Below, in pieces: positions 1-8,098 of a DNA stretch of 64,000 bases; position 1 is the first letter of the stretch, and every line of letters begins with the position of its first letter. Where the stretch lies: NCBI RefSeq assembly GCF_042656585.1, contig NZ_JBHSPG010000022.1; one strand, 5' to 3'. The notes under the pieces are model-generated. The model ran no database searches, had not been told where the DNA came from, and was given only the letters and a program-made list of their open reading frames with translations. Source of the stretch: Thalassorhabdus alkalitolerans. Its GTDB lineage: Bacteria; Bacillota; Bacilli; Bacillales; Marinococcaceae. The position numbers were made by a program, and so were the translations under genes.

Positions 1-689
1 ACTTAGTTATAAATAACCATGTTGTCTACATGAAAACGATCCGAGGGTTAAAGCGAGTAGATATTATTTACCGGCGCATTGATGATGACTTTCTGGATCC
101 CAAAGCATTCCGTCCGGATTCTGCACTGGGCGTGCCTGGATTATTAGAAGCTTACCGGCGCGGAAACGTGGCCATATTAAACGGGATAGGCAATGGAATT
201 GCCGACGATAAAGCCATCTATGCTTATGTACCTGATATTATCCGTTATTACTTGAACGAAGAGCCAATCATTTCAAATGTTGATACGTACCGTCTCCGTG
301 AGCCTGATCAGCGTGAATGGGTGCTTAGGAACCTGGAACAGCTGGTTGTAAAGAACGTTGGAGCTTCCGGAGGATACGACATGCTAATTGGTCCTCACGC
401 CTCGCAAGAAGAAATTGAAATGTTCAGAGAAAAAATCATCGAAGAACCTCATCAGTACATTGCCCAGCCCACTATCAATTTATCCCGGGCCCCTGCTTAT
501 CAAGGAGAACGATTCTACCCATGTCATGTTGATTTAAGGGTTTTCGTCATACGGGGAAAGAGCACCCACGTTGTTCCTGGGGGCTTATCACGTGTAGCTC
601 TTAAAGAAGGTTCATTAGTCGTTAATTCCTCACAAGGCGGAGGAGGAAAAGACACATGGGTATTAAAGGGTGAAGGGAGCGATCAGTAA
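1..689 (+). CDS. Circularly permuted ATP-grasp protein, C-terminal part (5' end outside window)
   Basis: The frame is open from base 3, and nine residues precede the first ATG at position 30, so the gene enters from outside the window. About 229 C-terminal residues are visible. They match the circularly permuted type-2 ATP-grasp family (DUF404/DUF407 type): GLKRVDIIYRRIDDDFLDP near the visible start, VKNVGASGGYDMLIG in the middle, then QPTINLSRAP, HVDLRVFVI and GGLSRVALKEGSLVVNSSQGG near the end. Family members are about 470 residues long and are predicted to form peptide-type amide bonds using ATP. The stop codon directly abuts the start of the alpha-E/transglutaminase gene, so the two are translationally linked. 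The real substrate is unknown. The pair is transcribed head-on to the replication fork, unlike its neighbours. Confidence 0.85.
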   Translation, partial: LVINNHVVYMKTIRGLKRVDIIYRRIDDDFLDPKAFRPDSALGVPGLLEAYRRGNVAILNGIGNGIADDKAIYAYVPDIIRYYLNEEPIISNVDTYRLREPDQREWVLRNLEQLVVKNVGASGGYDMLIGPHASQEEIEMFREKIIEEPHQYIAQPTINLSRAPAYQGERFYPCHVDLRVFVIRGKSTHVVPGGLSRVALKEGSLVVNSSQGGGGKDTWVLKGEGSDQ

Positions 690-2594
690 ATGCTAAGCCG
701 TGTTGCAGATTCGTTATATTGGATGTCCCGGAATATCGAGAGAGCAGAAAACAATGCCAGAATATTAAGTGTAAAGCTTATCCAAATGCTGGAGGCTTCG
801 GATGAAGAAACGTACGCCAACCATGATTGGGAAGTCATTTTTGAGATATGCGCTTCCATTCAAGAATTCGAAAAATTCAGCCACTCAGATATTTATGATG
901 GAGAAGTTCTTATCAATTACCTGGCTTTTTCTGAAGAAAACATTAATTCCATTACCACTTGCATAAGCTCGGCCAGGGAAAATGCCCGCATAACGAGAGA
1001 TCATCTCCCAAATGATTTTTGGGAAATCTGGAATGATTTTTACTTGTACGTACTAGAATCAAAAGAAGAGAAATGGTCCAAAAAAGACATACAAAATTAT
1101 CTTCAGCGTATGAAAATGGCCTCTCTTACTGCTCAAGGAGTTATTGAGTCGTCTATGTCCCGTGGGCTTCCCTATCGAATGATTAAAATAGGAAAGTGGC
1201 TCGAGCGAGCTGACAAAACGGCACGAATCCTGAATTGTGTCTGCAAAAACATTCCTACCTCTGATGCCGAATATCAGGAAGAGTATTATTATTACTGGAG
1301 AACCGCTCTTCAGCTTGTCAACGGCTATGAAGCATACTTAAAGCAGCATCCTCCAATTATGGACCCAAAAACAATTCTGTCATTTTTAATTGGAGACGAA
1401 AACTTTCCAAGGTCCATTAAGTATTGTATGGATCATGTTCGGGAAGCAATCTTCGAGCTTGAGGAAGGGAAAGTTTCACACTATTCGTGGGAAATGTATG
1501 CAGCGCTTGATAACTTGATGGATGAGTTTAATGAGGTTAGAATTAAAGAGCTAAGTCTTCAGGAGTTAAGTAACTTTTTAAATCACTTTCAATATCGCTG
1601 CAATGAAATTGGACAAATTTTTTCAAAGACGTATTATTTAGTAGAACCCGTCAACACTTCCTATAAAGTAGGGAAAACACAGCATCCTCATCAACAACAG
1701 AATATGGAGAGTCGATCATCGATGAAATATCAAATCGAACATACAAATAAGTTTGATTATGAGACTGTCGTAGACCAGAGCATGAATACGATCAGGCTTA
1801 AGCCTACCACAGATGAAGTCCAGCGTCTGCTGTCTTACCGGACAGAGATCCAGCCTTCTTCTTTAACAAAAGAGCATATTGATCTGTGGGGAAATTACGT
1901 GGAAACTTTTTTTATTCCTGAACAGCACACTCACCTTGAAGTGAAAACTACTTCAATTGTAAGCATTCAGCGAAGTCCTTTTATTCATCGGATTGATTAT
2001 TCACCTGAAATGAAAGCTATCTTTCATTCGGAGTTATTCCGCCTTCATTATTTGTCCTTTTTAAATGATACCCACTATACCTATGTTACGCCAGAACAGG
2101 TAGAACAGGTTGTAAAGGCAGTCGGAGAAATGGATAATCCAGTTCAGTTCTCCATTGATGTCATGGAGCATTTGCATGATACCTTTACCTATAATGGTGA
2201 AACAACGGATGTAAACACTCCTGCACGAGAATCCTTTGATTTAAAAAACGGGGTATGCCAGGATATTACTCATGTGATGCTTGGTATTTTACGGGCGAAA
2301 AACATCCCGGCTCGTTATGTCAGCGGTTATCTTTATGTAGGCGAAAATTCTGCTTTAATTGGGGACTCTGCCACCCATGCATGGGTTGAAGTGATGGTGC
2401 CTGGTATTGGCTGGGTAGGACTTGACCCCACAAACAATGTAGAAGCTTTGGAGCATCATATTCGCGTTAGTACAGGCCGTGACTACGCTGACGTGAGTCC
2501 TCTTCAAGGAGTTTACCGTGGAGGCAACCAGACTCTTGATGTAAGTGTCAAAGTTACCCTCCTTGACCAAAACACCGTCTCCTCAACAGAATAA
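690..2594 (+). CDS. Alpha-E domain / transglutaminase-like fusion protein
   Basis: This 634-residue protein joins two proteins that are usually separate. Residues 1 to about 320 form the helical alpha-E domain (DUF403), beginning MLSRVADSLYWMSRNIERAE. After a glutamine/serine-rich linker, residues 345-634 begin MKYQIEHTNKFDYE, the usual start of a stand-alone transglutaminase-like (cysteine-protease-fold) protein. The triad is present: Cys523 in NGVCQDITH, His563 in THAWVEV and Asp579 in LDPTNN. The start codon follows the ATP-grasp stop without a gap. A GGAGAG sequence lies 10 bases before the internal ATG at 1722, which could be a relic ribosome site or permit internal initiation. In other bacteria ATP-grasp, alpha-E and transglutaminase genes cluster and are predicted to make or process peptides. 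No experimental role is implied here. Confidence 0.85.
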   Translation: MLSRVADSLYWMSRNIERAENNARILSVKLIQMLEASDEETYANHDWEVIFEICASIQEFEKFSHSDIYDGEVLINYLAFSEENINSITTCISSARENARITRDHLPNDFWEIWNDFYLYVLESKEEKWSKKDIQNYLQRMKMASLTAQGVIESSMSRGLPYRMIKIGKWLERADKTARILNCVCKNIPTSDAEYQEEYYYYWRTALQLVNGYEAYLKQHPPIMDPKTILSFLIGDENFPRSIKYCMDHVREAIFELEEGKVSHYSWEMYAALDNLMDEFNEVRIKELSLQELSNFLNHFQYRCNEIGQIFSKTYYLVEPVNTSYKVGKTQHPHQQQNMESRSSMKYQIEHTNKFDYETVVDQSMNTIRLKPTTDEVQRLLSYRTEIQPSSLTKEHIDLWGNYVETFFIPEQHTHLEVKTTSIVSIQRSPFIHRIDYSPEMKAIFHSELFRLHYLSFLNDTHYTYVTPEQVEQVVKAVGEMDNPVQFSIDVMEHLHDTFTYNGETTDVNTPARESFDLKNGVCQDITHVMLGILRAKNIPARYVSGYLYVGENSALIGDSATHAWVEVMVPGIGWVGLDPTNNVEALEHHIRVSTGRDYADVSPLQGVYRGGNQTLDVSVKVTLLDQNTVSSTE

Positions 2595-2604
2595 TACATT
2601 ACGT

Positions 2605-2635
2605 AAGCGGGTGCCTTGTACACAGGCATCCGCTT
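2605..2635. terminator. Bidirectional hairpin between converging genes
   Basis: An 11-base arm (2605-2615) pairs with 2625-2635 around a 9-base loop, with one G-T pair. It separates the plus-strand transglutaminase gene from the minus-strand rlmH gene, and its right arm overlaps the rlmH stop codon. No long U tract follows on either strand, so strength is uncertain. Confidence 0.6.
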
Positions 2636-3113
2636 ATTTATGATAAGAAGATCCGCGATTAATTTGAAATGCTCTATATACTTGTTCCATTACTATGACC
2701 CGGATTAACTGATGAGGAAATGTAAGTTTTGACATAGACCATAAGAAATCTGCCCGTCTGCGGACACTCTCACTGATACCCAAAGATCCGCCAATGACAA
2801 AAACAACTTTGCTTTTTCCGTGCAAAGCCAAATGATTTAATTTCTCTGCCAGACTTTCAGAGCTCAGCATCTCGCCTTTTAAATCTAAGACGATGACATA
2901 GGCTTGTTGTGGGATCTTAGCTAAAATTCTTTCTCCTTCTTTGTCTTTGACCTGCTCTTGCTCCTTTTCGCTTAATTGGTCCGGAGTTTTTTCATCAGCC
3001 ACTTCCATTATTTTCACGTTAGCGAGGGTTGTCATTCTTTTATGATATTCCTCTATCCCCTGCTTCATAAATTTTTCTTTCAATTTCCCTACAGCAATAA
3101 TTGTTATATTCAC
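2634..3113 (-). CDS. rlmH: 23S rRNA (pseudouridine1915-N3)-methyltransferase RlmH
   Basis: The 159-residue product has the full length of the RlmH family. It is a small SPOUT-fold enzyme that uses S-adenosylmethionine to methylate pseudouridine 1915 of 23S rRNA on the assembled 70S ribosome. The start MNITIIAVGKLKEKF, the knot-region motif VFVIGGSLGISESV and the C-terminal FPHQLIRVIVMEQVYRAF are typical. The position downstream of the walR-htrC region is conserved in Bacillales. Its upstream region is packed with DnaA boxes. Confidence 0.96.
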   Translation of the reverse strand: MNITIIAVGKLKEKFMKQGIEEYHKRMTTLANVKIMEVADEKTPDQLSEKEQEQVKDKEGERILAKIPQQAYVIVLDLKGEMLSSESLAEKLNHLALHGKSKVVFVIGGSLGISESVRRRADFLWSMSKLTFPHQLIRVIVMEQVYRAFQINRGSSYHK

Positions 3114-3118
3114 AAGAG

Positions 3119-3461
3119 TTATCCACCTTTACTTATCTTATCCACAAAGGTTATCCACATATACACAACCATTGCTCAATCATTGCTCGCTGACTGTGTA
3201 TGCGGCAAGATTTTTGCAATAGGAACAGGCTGTGGATAATTTATTTTCTTTTATTTTTTCAAATATCGGCATTTCTCCCGAACGTTCGACAATATCATCC
3301 AGCGCCATTTCCACATGTGTTTCGCAACAATATATCAAAAGTAACTCTCCTTTCCATTTTATTATTGTAACAAGTTATCCACAGGAATGGCTAGTGCAAA
3401 GCCGTTCCCACCATCATTCCTCCATTTATTTTCTGCCCTTCCTCTCTATAAATTATCCACA
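3119..3461. promoter_or_regulatory. DnaA-box cluster near rlmH
   Basis: Six DnaA-box matches lie within 343 bases: TTATCCACC at 3119-3127, TTATCCACA at 3138-3146, 3151-3159, 3375-3383 and 3453-3461, and the reverse form TGTGGATAA at 3231-3239. Five are perfect nine-base matches. One lies inside the small CxxH/CxxC gene. B. subtilis has a known oriC-proximal DnaA-box cluster at the same gene (yydA = rlmH), where such clusters titrate DnaA and restrain initiation. The same role here is inference. Confidence 0.8.
3180..3338 (-). CDS. CxxH/CxxC small protein
   Basis: A 52-residue frame on the minus strand begins with TTG at 3338-3336, preceded by AAAGGAGAG with a six-base spacer. The translation starts LIYCCETHVEMALDDI (read as Met at the TTG), has the pair CETH near the N terminus and CSYC near residue 40, and ends AAYTVSEQ. 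This matches the small CxxH/CxxC family often found between htrC and rlmH in Bacillales. The two motifs suggest a zinc-binding fold. The function is unknown. The gene is short and embedded in the DnaA-box cluster, so an automatic gene caller could miss it. Confidence 0.8.
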   Translation of the reverse strand: MIYCCETHVEMALDDIVERSGEMPIFEKIKENKLSTACSYCKNLAAYTVSEQ

Positions 3462-3521
3462 TTCGAAGCCCCATTTCTTTTAGAATAGACTCAGTGTTCC
3501 GCTCTCTGAAGAGATCTGTAA

Positions 3522-3560
3522 CAAAAAAAAGGGCCGTGCTCAAATTGAGACAGCCCCTTG
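3522..3560 (-). terminator. Terminator after htrC
   Basis: On the minus strand a GC-rich hairpin (arms AAGGGGCTGTCTCAA and TTTGAGCACGGCCCTT, imperfect) is followed by eight T residues, just after the htrC stop. Confidence 0.85.
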
Positions 3561-3570
3561 TTCTTTCCTG

Positions 3571-4788
3571 TTAAAATTGCACTTCTTCCATCAAAGTCGC
3601 TTCAATAGTTTGAAGTTCTCCGTTTCTATAGAACTCCACTTCAATCGTATCGCCCACTTCAACTTCAGAATACAAAAATTGTCTTAAACTGTGACCGTCT
3701 ACAATTTCTTCTCCGTTTAAGGCGACAATCACGTCATACTCCTGAAGACCTGCCTCTTCAGCTGGTGAATTACTTGCTACACTTGTTATAAACACTCCAT
3801 GTTCCACTTCTTCCGGGAGGTTTAAGGTTTCTTGCCAGTGATAGCTTGGTATTTCTGCGAGAGATTTGATCCCTACACCCAATTGAGGACGCTGAACCTC
3901 TCCATATAATTCTAAATCTTCAATAACAGGAACCGCCACTGAGGTAGGAATTGAAAATCCAATTCCTTCTACTGCTGCTTGAGCAATTTTCATGGAGTTA
4001 ATCCCTACTAATTGACCGTTAATGTTAATGAGAGCTCCCCCGCTGTTTCCCGGATTAATAGCTGCATCTGTCTGCAGCACCTCCGCATGCCAGTCTATTT
4101 GACCGTCTCCCGTTAGATCTACAGGAATGCTGCGCTCGGTTGCACTTATAATTCCTTGCGTGACCGTGCTTGACAGGTAAGATCCTAATGGATTTCCAAT
4201 GGCAATTGCCGGTTCTCCAACACGGAGAGCTTCCGAGTCGCCAAACTCTGCTACTGTATCTACAGGCTCTCCATCAATTCGCAGGACAGCTAAATCAGTT
4301 AATATGTCAGAACCTACTATTTCTGCTTCCATCCTTGTTTCATCAGCCAAGCTCACTTCTACTTGGCTTGCTCCTTCAATCACATGGTGATTTGTAACGA
4401 TATAGGCCTGGCCATTTTCTACTTTATAAATAACTCCTGACCCGGTCCCTTCATTCATACCCGACTCTTCCCAAAAGTCTGACTGCTGAAGATTAAACAC
4501 TCCTACCACTGCTCCGGAAACCTGATCGACAGCTTCCGTTATATCTGAAGTTACGTTTAAACTGACATGCTGCTGATTAGGACTTTCTTCAACCGTTTCC
4601 TCATTATTAGGACTGGACTGATTCTCTGCTGTGCCAGCCTGATCGGTCGTAAAAAAAGGAACAGAAAACATTACGAGCAGCGCTCCTAATATTACCCCTG
4701 TAACACCGGCCCATATCAGCCCGCGTCTGCCTTTGTTTCCACTTCTAGTTTTGTGAGCATGATCATCATAATAACCCATGACCCTCAT
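3571..4788 (-). CDS. htrC: Membrane-anchored HtrA-type serine protease (YyxA/HtrC)
   Basis: This DegP/HtrA-family surface protease has a short cytoplasmic N terminus, one membrane segment (LIWAGVTGVILGALLVMF), an acidic Gln/Asn-rich linker, a trypsin-like domain and a C-terminal PDZ domain. Catalytic residues are visible in VTNHHVIEGA (His), DILTDLAVLRI (Asp) and NPGNSGGALIN (Ser). The open frame extends further upstream. The ATG at 4788 is preferred because AAAGG lies six bases before it, and the ATG at 4779 (MGYYDD) is the alternative and resembles homologues. It is the last gene of the walRKHIJ-htrC neighbourhood, but a terminator separates it from walJ, so it may have its own promoter. 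It probably degrades or refolds proteins at the cell surface. Confidence 0.93.
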   Translation of the reverse strand: MRVMGYYDDHAHKTRSGNKGRRGLIWAGVTGVILGALLVMFSVPFFTTDQAGTAENQSSPNNEETVEESPNQQHVSLNVTSDITEAVDQVSGAVVGVFNLQQSDFWEESGMNEGTGSGVIYKVENGQAYIVTNHHVIEGASQVEVSLADETRMEAEIVGSDILTDLAVLRIDGEPVDTVAEFGDSEALRVGEPAIAIGNPLGSYLSSTVTQGIISATERSIPVDLTGDGQIDWHAEVLQTDAAINPGNSGGALININGQLVGINSMKIAQAAVEGIGFSIPTSVAVPVIEDLELYGEVQRPQLGVGIKSLAEIPSYHWQETLNLPEEVEHGVFITSVASNSPAEEAGLQEYDVIVALNGEEIVDGHSLRQFLYSEVEVGDTIEVEFYRNGELQTIEATLMEEVQF

Positions 4789-5131
4789 CATCATCCTTTC
4801 CCCAGTTCTTCTCTTACAGTCTTTTTCATAGACACTGTTCATTCAAACCATATGGACAAATGTAACGACGACAACCTTATGAGGAAGGGGTGTGATCTTA
4901 TTTTAAAAAGGTTGCTCTCATTTGTCTATATGAGAAAAACGTTTTAGAATATTTTCCATAATTATGATGTTAGGGTGTCCGACTCTCTGTATTTTTACAC
5001 CTTAAAAGTTCACCTGCTTATATACCACGTTGCTGAAGAAGATAAAAACGGCTGTTGAGAAAACTTTCTCAACAGCCTGACAGCGGTCTTCGCCGTACTA
5101 GACCGAAACACTTTTCTTATTGTAACCTTGC
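4789..5131. other. htrC-walJ gap
   Basis: No gene is seen here. It holds the walJ terminator (5041-5077) and presumably the htrC promoter, but no clear -35/-10 pair could be assigned. Confidence 0.6.
5041..5077 (-). terminator. Terminator of the wal operon
   Basis: A hairpin of about 13 base pairs (GGCTGTTGAGAAA with its complement, 5050-5077) is followed on the minus strand by GTTTTTATC. It lies after walJ and before htrC. Confidence 0.85.
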
Positions 5132-5926
5132 TTATACTTCAATTAAGGACGTAGGCGTATAAGGATCCGTATCCAAAAGGTGAAACTCACTGCCTACTCC
5201 ATGTCCTTTCTCTTCCAGCATTTGAGACACTGTCATTCGAGCCAGTTCCTTCATGTTATTATCCTGGCTTAAATGAGCCAGATACACTCTTGATGTGTTA
5301 TCACCGATTACTTCCGCCAAAGCCAACGCAGCATCTTCATTTGATACGTGCCCTAAATCCCCTAAAATCCGTCTTTTGACATTCCAAGGGTAACGCCCCA
5401 TTCTCAACATGTTCATATCATGGTTGGACTCAAAGATAAGCATGTCTGAGTTTTGAATGGTACCCTTAATATGTTCACTGACATACCCCATATCGGTAGC
5501 AAGCGTCAGCTTTTTTCCCTCATGATGGAAAACAAAAAACATCGGGTCAGCAGCATCGTGGGAAACTCCAAAAGATTCCACGTCAAGATCTTTAAAGCTT
5601 TTCACTTCTCCTCGTTCAAAGTGGAACTTCTGTCCTGGATCAACTGTTCCTATCTGGCTGTCCATGGCTTTCCAGGTTAGGCTGTTGGCATAAACAGGAA
5701 TGCCATGTTTACGCGCAAGCACTCCTACCCCTTTTATATGATCGCTGTGTTCATGGGATACTAATATGCCATCCAGCTCTTTAGGATTACAAGAAACCTT
5801 GGCCAGGAGCTGTTCTACTTTTTTTCCGCTCAGCCCCGCATCAATGAGAAGTCTTTGTTTTCCTGTCTCTACATAGATGGCGTTACCTGTACTCCCGCTT
5901 GCTAGTACACTGCACTTTAAAGACAT
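5132..5926 (-). CDS. walJ: WalJ (YycJ) metallo-beta-lactamase-fold hydrolase
   Basis: The 264-residue protein has the length of YycJ. It belongs to the metallo-beta-lactamase fold, with metal ligands in VSHEHSDHIKG and a later VSHDAADP. The start is MSLKCSVLASGSTGN at 5926, with GGAG eight bases upstream. A GTG three codons earlier overlaps that ribosome site and is unlikely. YycJ-type proteins resemble exonucleases and have been linked to coordinating cell-wall metabolism or replication with division and to DNA repair, but the substrate is not certain. It is the fifth gene of the operon, 14 bases after walI. Confidence 0.93.
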   Translation of the reverse strand: MSLKCSVLASGSTGNAIYVETGKQRLLIDAGLSGKKVEQLLAKVSCNPKELDGILVSHEHSDHIKGVGVLARKHGIPVYANSLTWKAMDSQIGTVDPGQKFHFERGEVKSFKDLDVESFGVSHDAADPMFFVFHHEGKKLTLATDMGYVSEHIKGTIQNSDMLIFESNHDMNMLRMGRYPWNVKRRILGDLGHVSNEDAALALAEVIGDNTSRVYLAHLSQDNNMKELARMTVSQMLEEKGHGVGSEFHLLDTDPYTPTSLIEV

Positions 5927-5940
5927 TGTATTCACTCCGT

Positions 5941-6774
5941 TTATTCCTCTTCATTTTCCCTGGACTCTTCACTAGTATCTTCATTCTCCTGGTGGGCAGA
6001 ATCAGTTAACTCCTGAATTCCACCATCTATGGCATTGACCAGATAAAAAGACTCCTCATCAATTTCGATGCGGTACATCGGCGCAAACACCTGGGATTCT
6101 CCAAGAGGACTGAAATAACTGTAATACCCAAGTTCCACTTGACTGACGACAGAATTGAACGTAAGAAGCTGCTCATTTAACAAGCTTTCAATTGCTTTTA
6201 AAGGAGAAAGGAGTTCGCGCTTTCTCCCGTGTTCTTCCACTTCCAGGAAGCTTTGAAGGTAGCTCGTCACATCTCCCTCGTCATTTAAAAACAGTACCAG
6301 CTGCTCTTCCTGATCAGTGTATATCGTGCTGCCTTGGTAGGTTTGGTAGAATACCAGATTTTGATTCTCCTGATCCCAGCTGGCAAAGCGGTACTGTTCA
6401 CCGTTATATACCTCCGATTCTAAAAAGCTCCCAATGTCCTCGTTCACATTATCATTGGAAATTGAGTATGGCTCATCCAGGACAACCCCCATGGCATGTT
6501 CATCAGGAAAAAGAATTTCTTCTTCGTCTACTGCATCTATTGCTTCCTGAGGGACGGGTGTGCGTTTCCCAACTATGTGTCGTCCTTCATTAATTTCATC
6601 GGGAAGGTTTTCAGTAATGCGAATATTATTGTCCTCAAAACGCTGCTGCAAAGTCATCTCAGCTCTTACGTTTAGTTCACTGGCATTTTGTTTTTGAATA
6701 AGCTGATAGACCAGAAAAGAATTAAGAAGGAGAAACGTAACAATGAAGATGGTTTTTGTTTTACTCCAGTCCAT
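5941..6774 (-). CDS. walI: WalI (YycI) regulator of WalK
   Basis: A 277-residue protein with a single N-terminal membrane anchor (TIFIVTFLLLNSFLVYQLI, about residues 8-26) and an acidic extracytoplasmic domain. The start MDWSKTKTIF is preceded by GGGGGAGGAGC. A longer frame reading from 6804 has no comparable site. In B. subtilis YycH and YycI interact with the WalK sensor in the membrane and hold it in check. The reading frame overlaps the end of walH by 14 bases, showing translational coupling. The C-terminal tail is very rich in Glu and Ser. Confidence 0.93.
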   Translation of the reverse strand: MDWSKTKTIFIVTFLLLNSFLVYQLIQKQNASELNVRAEMTLQQRFEDNNIRITENLPDEINEGRHIVGKRTPVPQEAIDAVDEEEILFPDEHAMGVVLDEPYSISNDNVNEDIGSFLESEVYNGEQYRFASWDQENQNLVFYQTYQGSTIYTDQEEQLVLFLNDEGDVTSYLQSFLEVEEHGRKRELLSPLKAIESLLNEQLLTFNSVVSQVELGYYSYFSPLGESQVFAPMYRIEIDEESFYLVNAIDGGIQELTDSAHQENEDTSEESRENEEE

Positions 6775-8098
6775 GCTCCTCCCCCTCTGAATTATTAATT
6801 TCAAGCGGATACCAAGAGTCTCTGTATTTCACAAACCACATGGGTTCAAAGGCCAGGACGAGGTTGTGCCTGTCCATCTGGTAGCCTACACGAATATTTT
6901 CAATTTCCTCTTCGCTAAATGGAGTATGCTGCTCAATATAGTCCAGCACCTCTTGTCCAGCGGGCAGTTCATATGGAGTGGATTCAATGGGCTCTTCTTC
7001 TACATCTATATCATACATCGGTCTAGAATAACGGGATGTCTGGGTGCCAGACCTTGTAACAAATAAGCTTGTTCTGTTCACTCCATTGCTTTCAAACACA
7101 GGAACCCCTTCTATAATCAATCGAAATCTGCTTTCATCCTGGTCCGCATCTTGACTCCAGGAATAGAGGTGATACTGATCGGTCCACCCTCCATGAGAAT
7201 TAATGAAGTCAAAGGATGTGTTCACCACATGTTGCTGACTGGCAGTTCCATGGTCGCTGAACACTGGATTAATATAATTTAAATACCGTCCATTTCTAGT
7301 TAAGTTCATCATCCTGTTCCCGTCGGTAAAGGACTCTGTGCCATTCTCCTGGCGGTAATGCTTTACATACGTCGGGTCACTAAACAAGTAATCGATAAAA
7401 GGCTCAGCTTGAAGCTCTACGCTCGTATATTGTACATGCGGATAAGTTAAAGGGTTTTCCGGCAGATAGTGTATTCGAGGTATTTCTTCGTTCCCTTCGT
7501 TCCCTTGATGAGCAAATACCTCAGGGTAAGACCCTGCACGGTTCAAATACTGGTTTTCAAAATCAGAAACACTCAAAGTGGTAGATGCTTCAATCACTAA
7601 ATCTTCCTCATATGAAATCAGATGTGCCAGTATCTCCTCGTTTTCCTCATCATGAGTAAAGAGAAAACGATCTGCCGATCCAACCGTTAAATAAGGCTCA
7701 TCTTCTTCAAATTCAAAAAGTTCGCCTAACACTTCACTGGGAATAGGAGCAGGAAATATCAGTTCAATTCCTGATTCCACGTCATACAGGTTTTCAGTAT
7801 CTACAGAGGTGCTGACAGAGAGTTCTTCAAACCCGGCATCAAGAAGGGTTTCATAAAAAGAAACAAACAAAGATTCCTGGCCGTCCACCATGGTGCTCCC
7901 CAATTGTGTATGAAGGATCATGCGTTCAGGCCACACTACCTCATCGTAGTTTAATTCCTCTCCGTAAGGGTCACTTTCAATAGGCTCAGTACCCTGCAAA
8001 AGATCATAATCAGGCTGGTACGTCCACATGAGCCACGTTAGAAATAAACTAATAATGACTAGAATTGTCAGGAGGCCAGATTTCACCCGTTCAATCAT
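6761..8098 (-). CDS. walH: WalH (YycH) regulator of WalK
   Basis: A 445-residue protein with one N-terminal transmembrane helix (GLLTILVIISLFLTWLMW, about residues 8-25) followed by a large, markedly acidic extracytoplasmic region, matching YycH in length and layout. It acts with WalI to modulate the kinase WalK. The start codon overlaps the walK stop (ATGA arrangement), so it is translated together with the kinase. The acid-rich outer domain (for example FEFEEDEPYL) fits a salt-adapted cell surface. Confidence 0.93.
   Translation of the reverse strand: MIERVKSGLLTILVIISLFLTWLMWTYQPDYDLLQGTEPIESDPYGEELNYDEVVWPERMILHTQLGSTMVDGQESLFVSFYETLLDAGFEELSVSTSVDTENLYDVESGIELIFPAPIPSEVLGELFEFEEDEPYLTVGSADRFLFTHDEENEEILAHLISYEEDLVIEASTTLSVSDFENQYLNRAGSYPEVFAHQGNEGNEEIPRIHYLPENPLTYPHVQYTSVELQAEPFIDYLFSDPTYVKHYRQENGTESFTDGNRMMNLTRNGRYLNYINPVFSDHGTASQQHVVNTSFDFINSHGGWTDQYHLYSWSQDADQDESRFRLIIEGVPVFESNGVNRTSLFVTRSGTQTSRYSRPMYDIDVEEEPIESTPYELPAGQEVLDYIEQHTPFSEEEIENIRVGYQMDRHNLVLAFEPMWFVKYRDSWYPLEINNSEGEEHGLE

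Noticed and set aside
3232..3483. Plus-strand 83-codon frame near the DnaA-box cluster
   Set aside because: It is antisense to the supported CxxH/CxxC gene and has no ribosome site.
6192..6593. Plus-strand 133-codon frame within walI
   Set aside because: Antisense shadow of walI with no family features.
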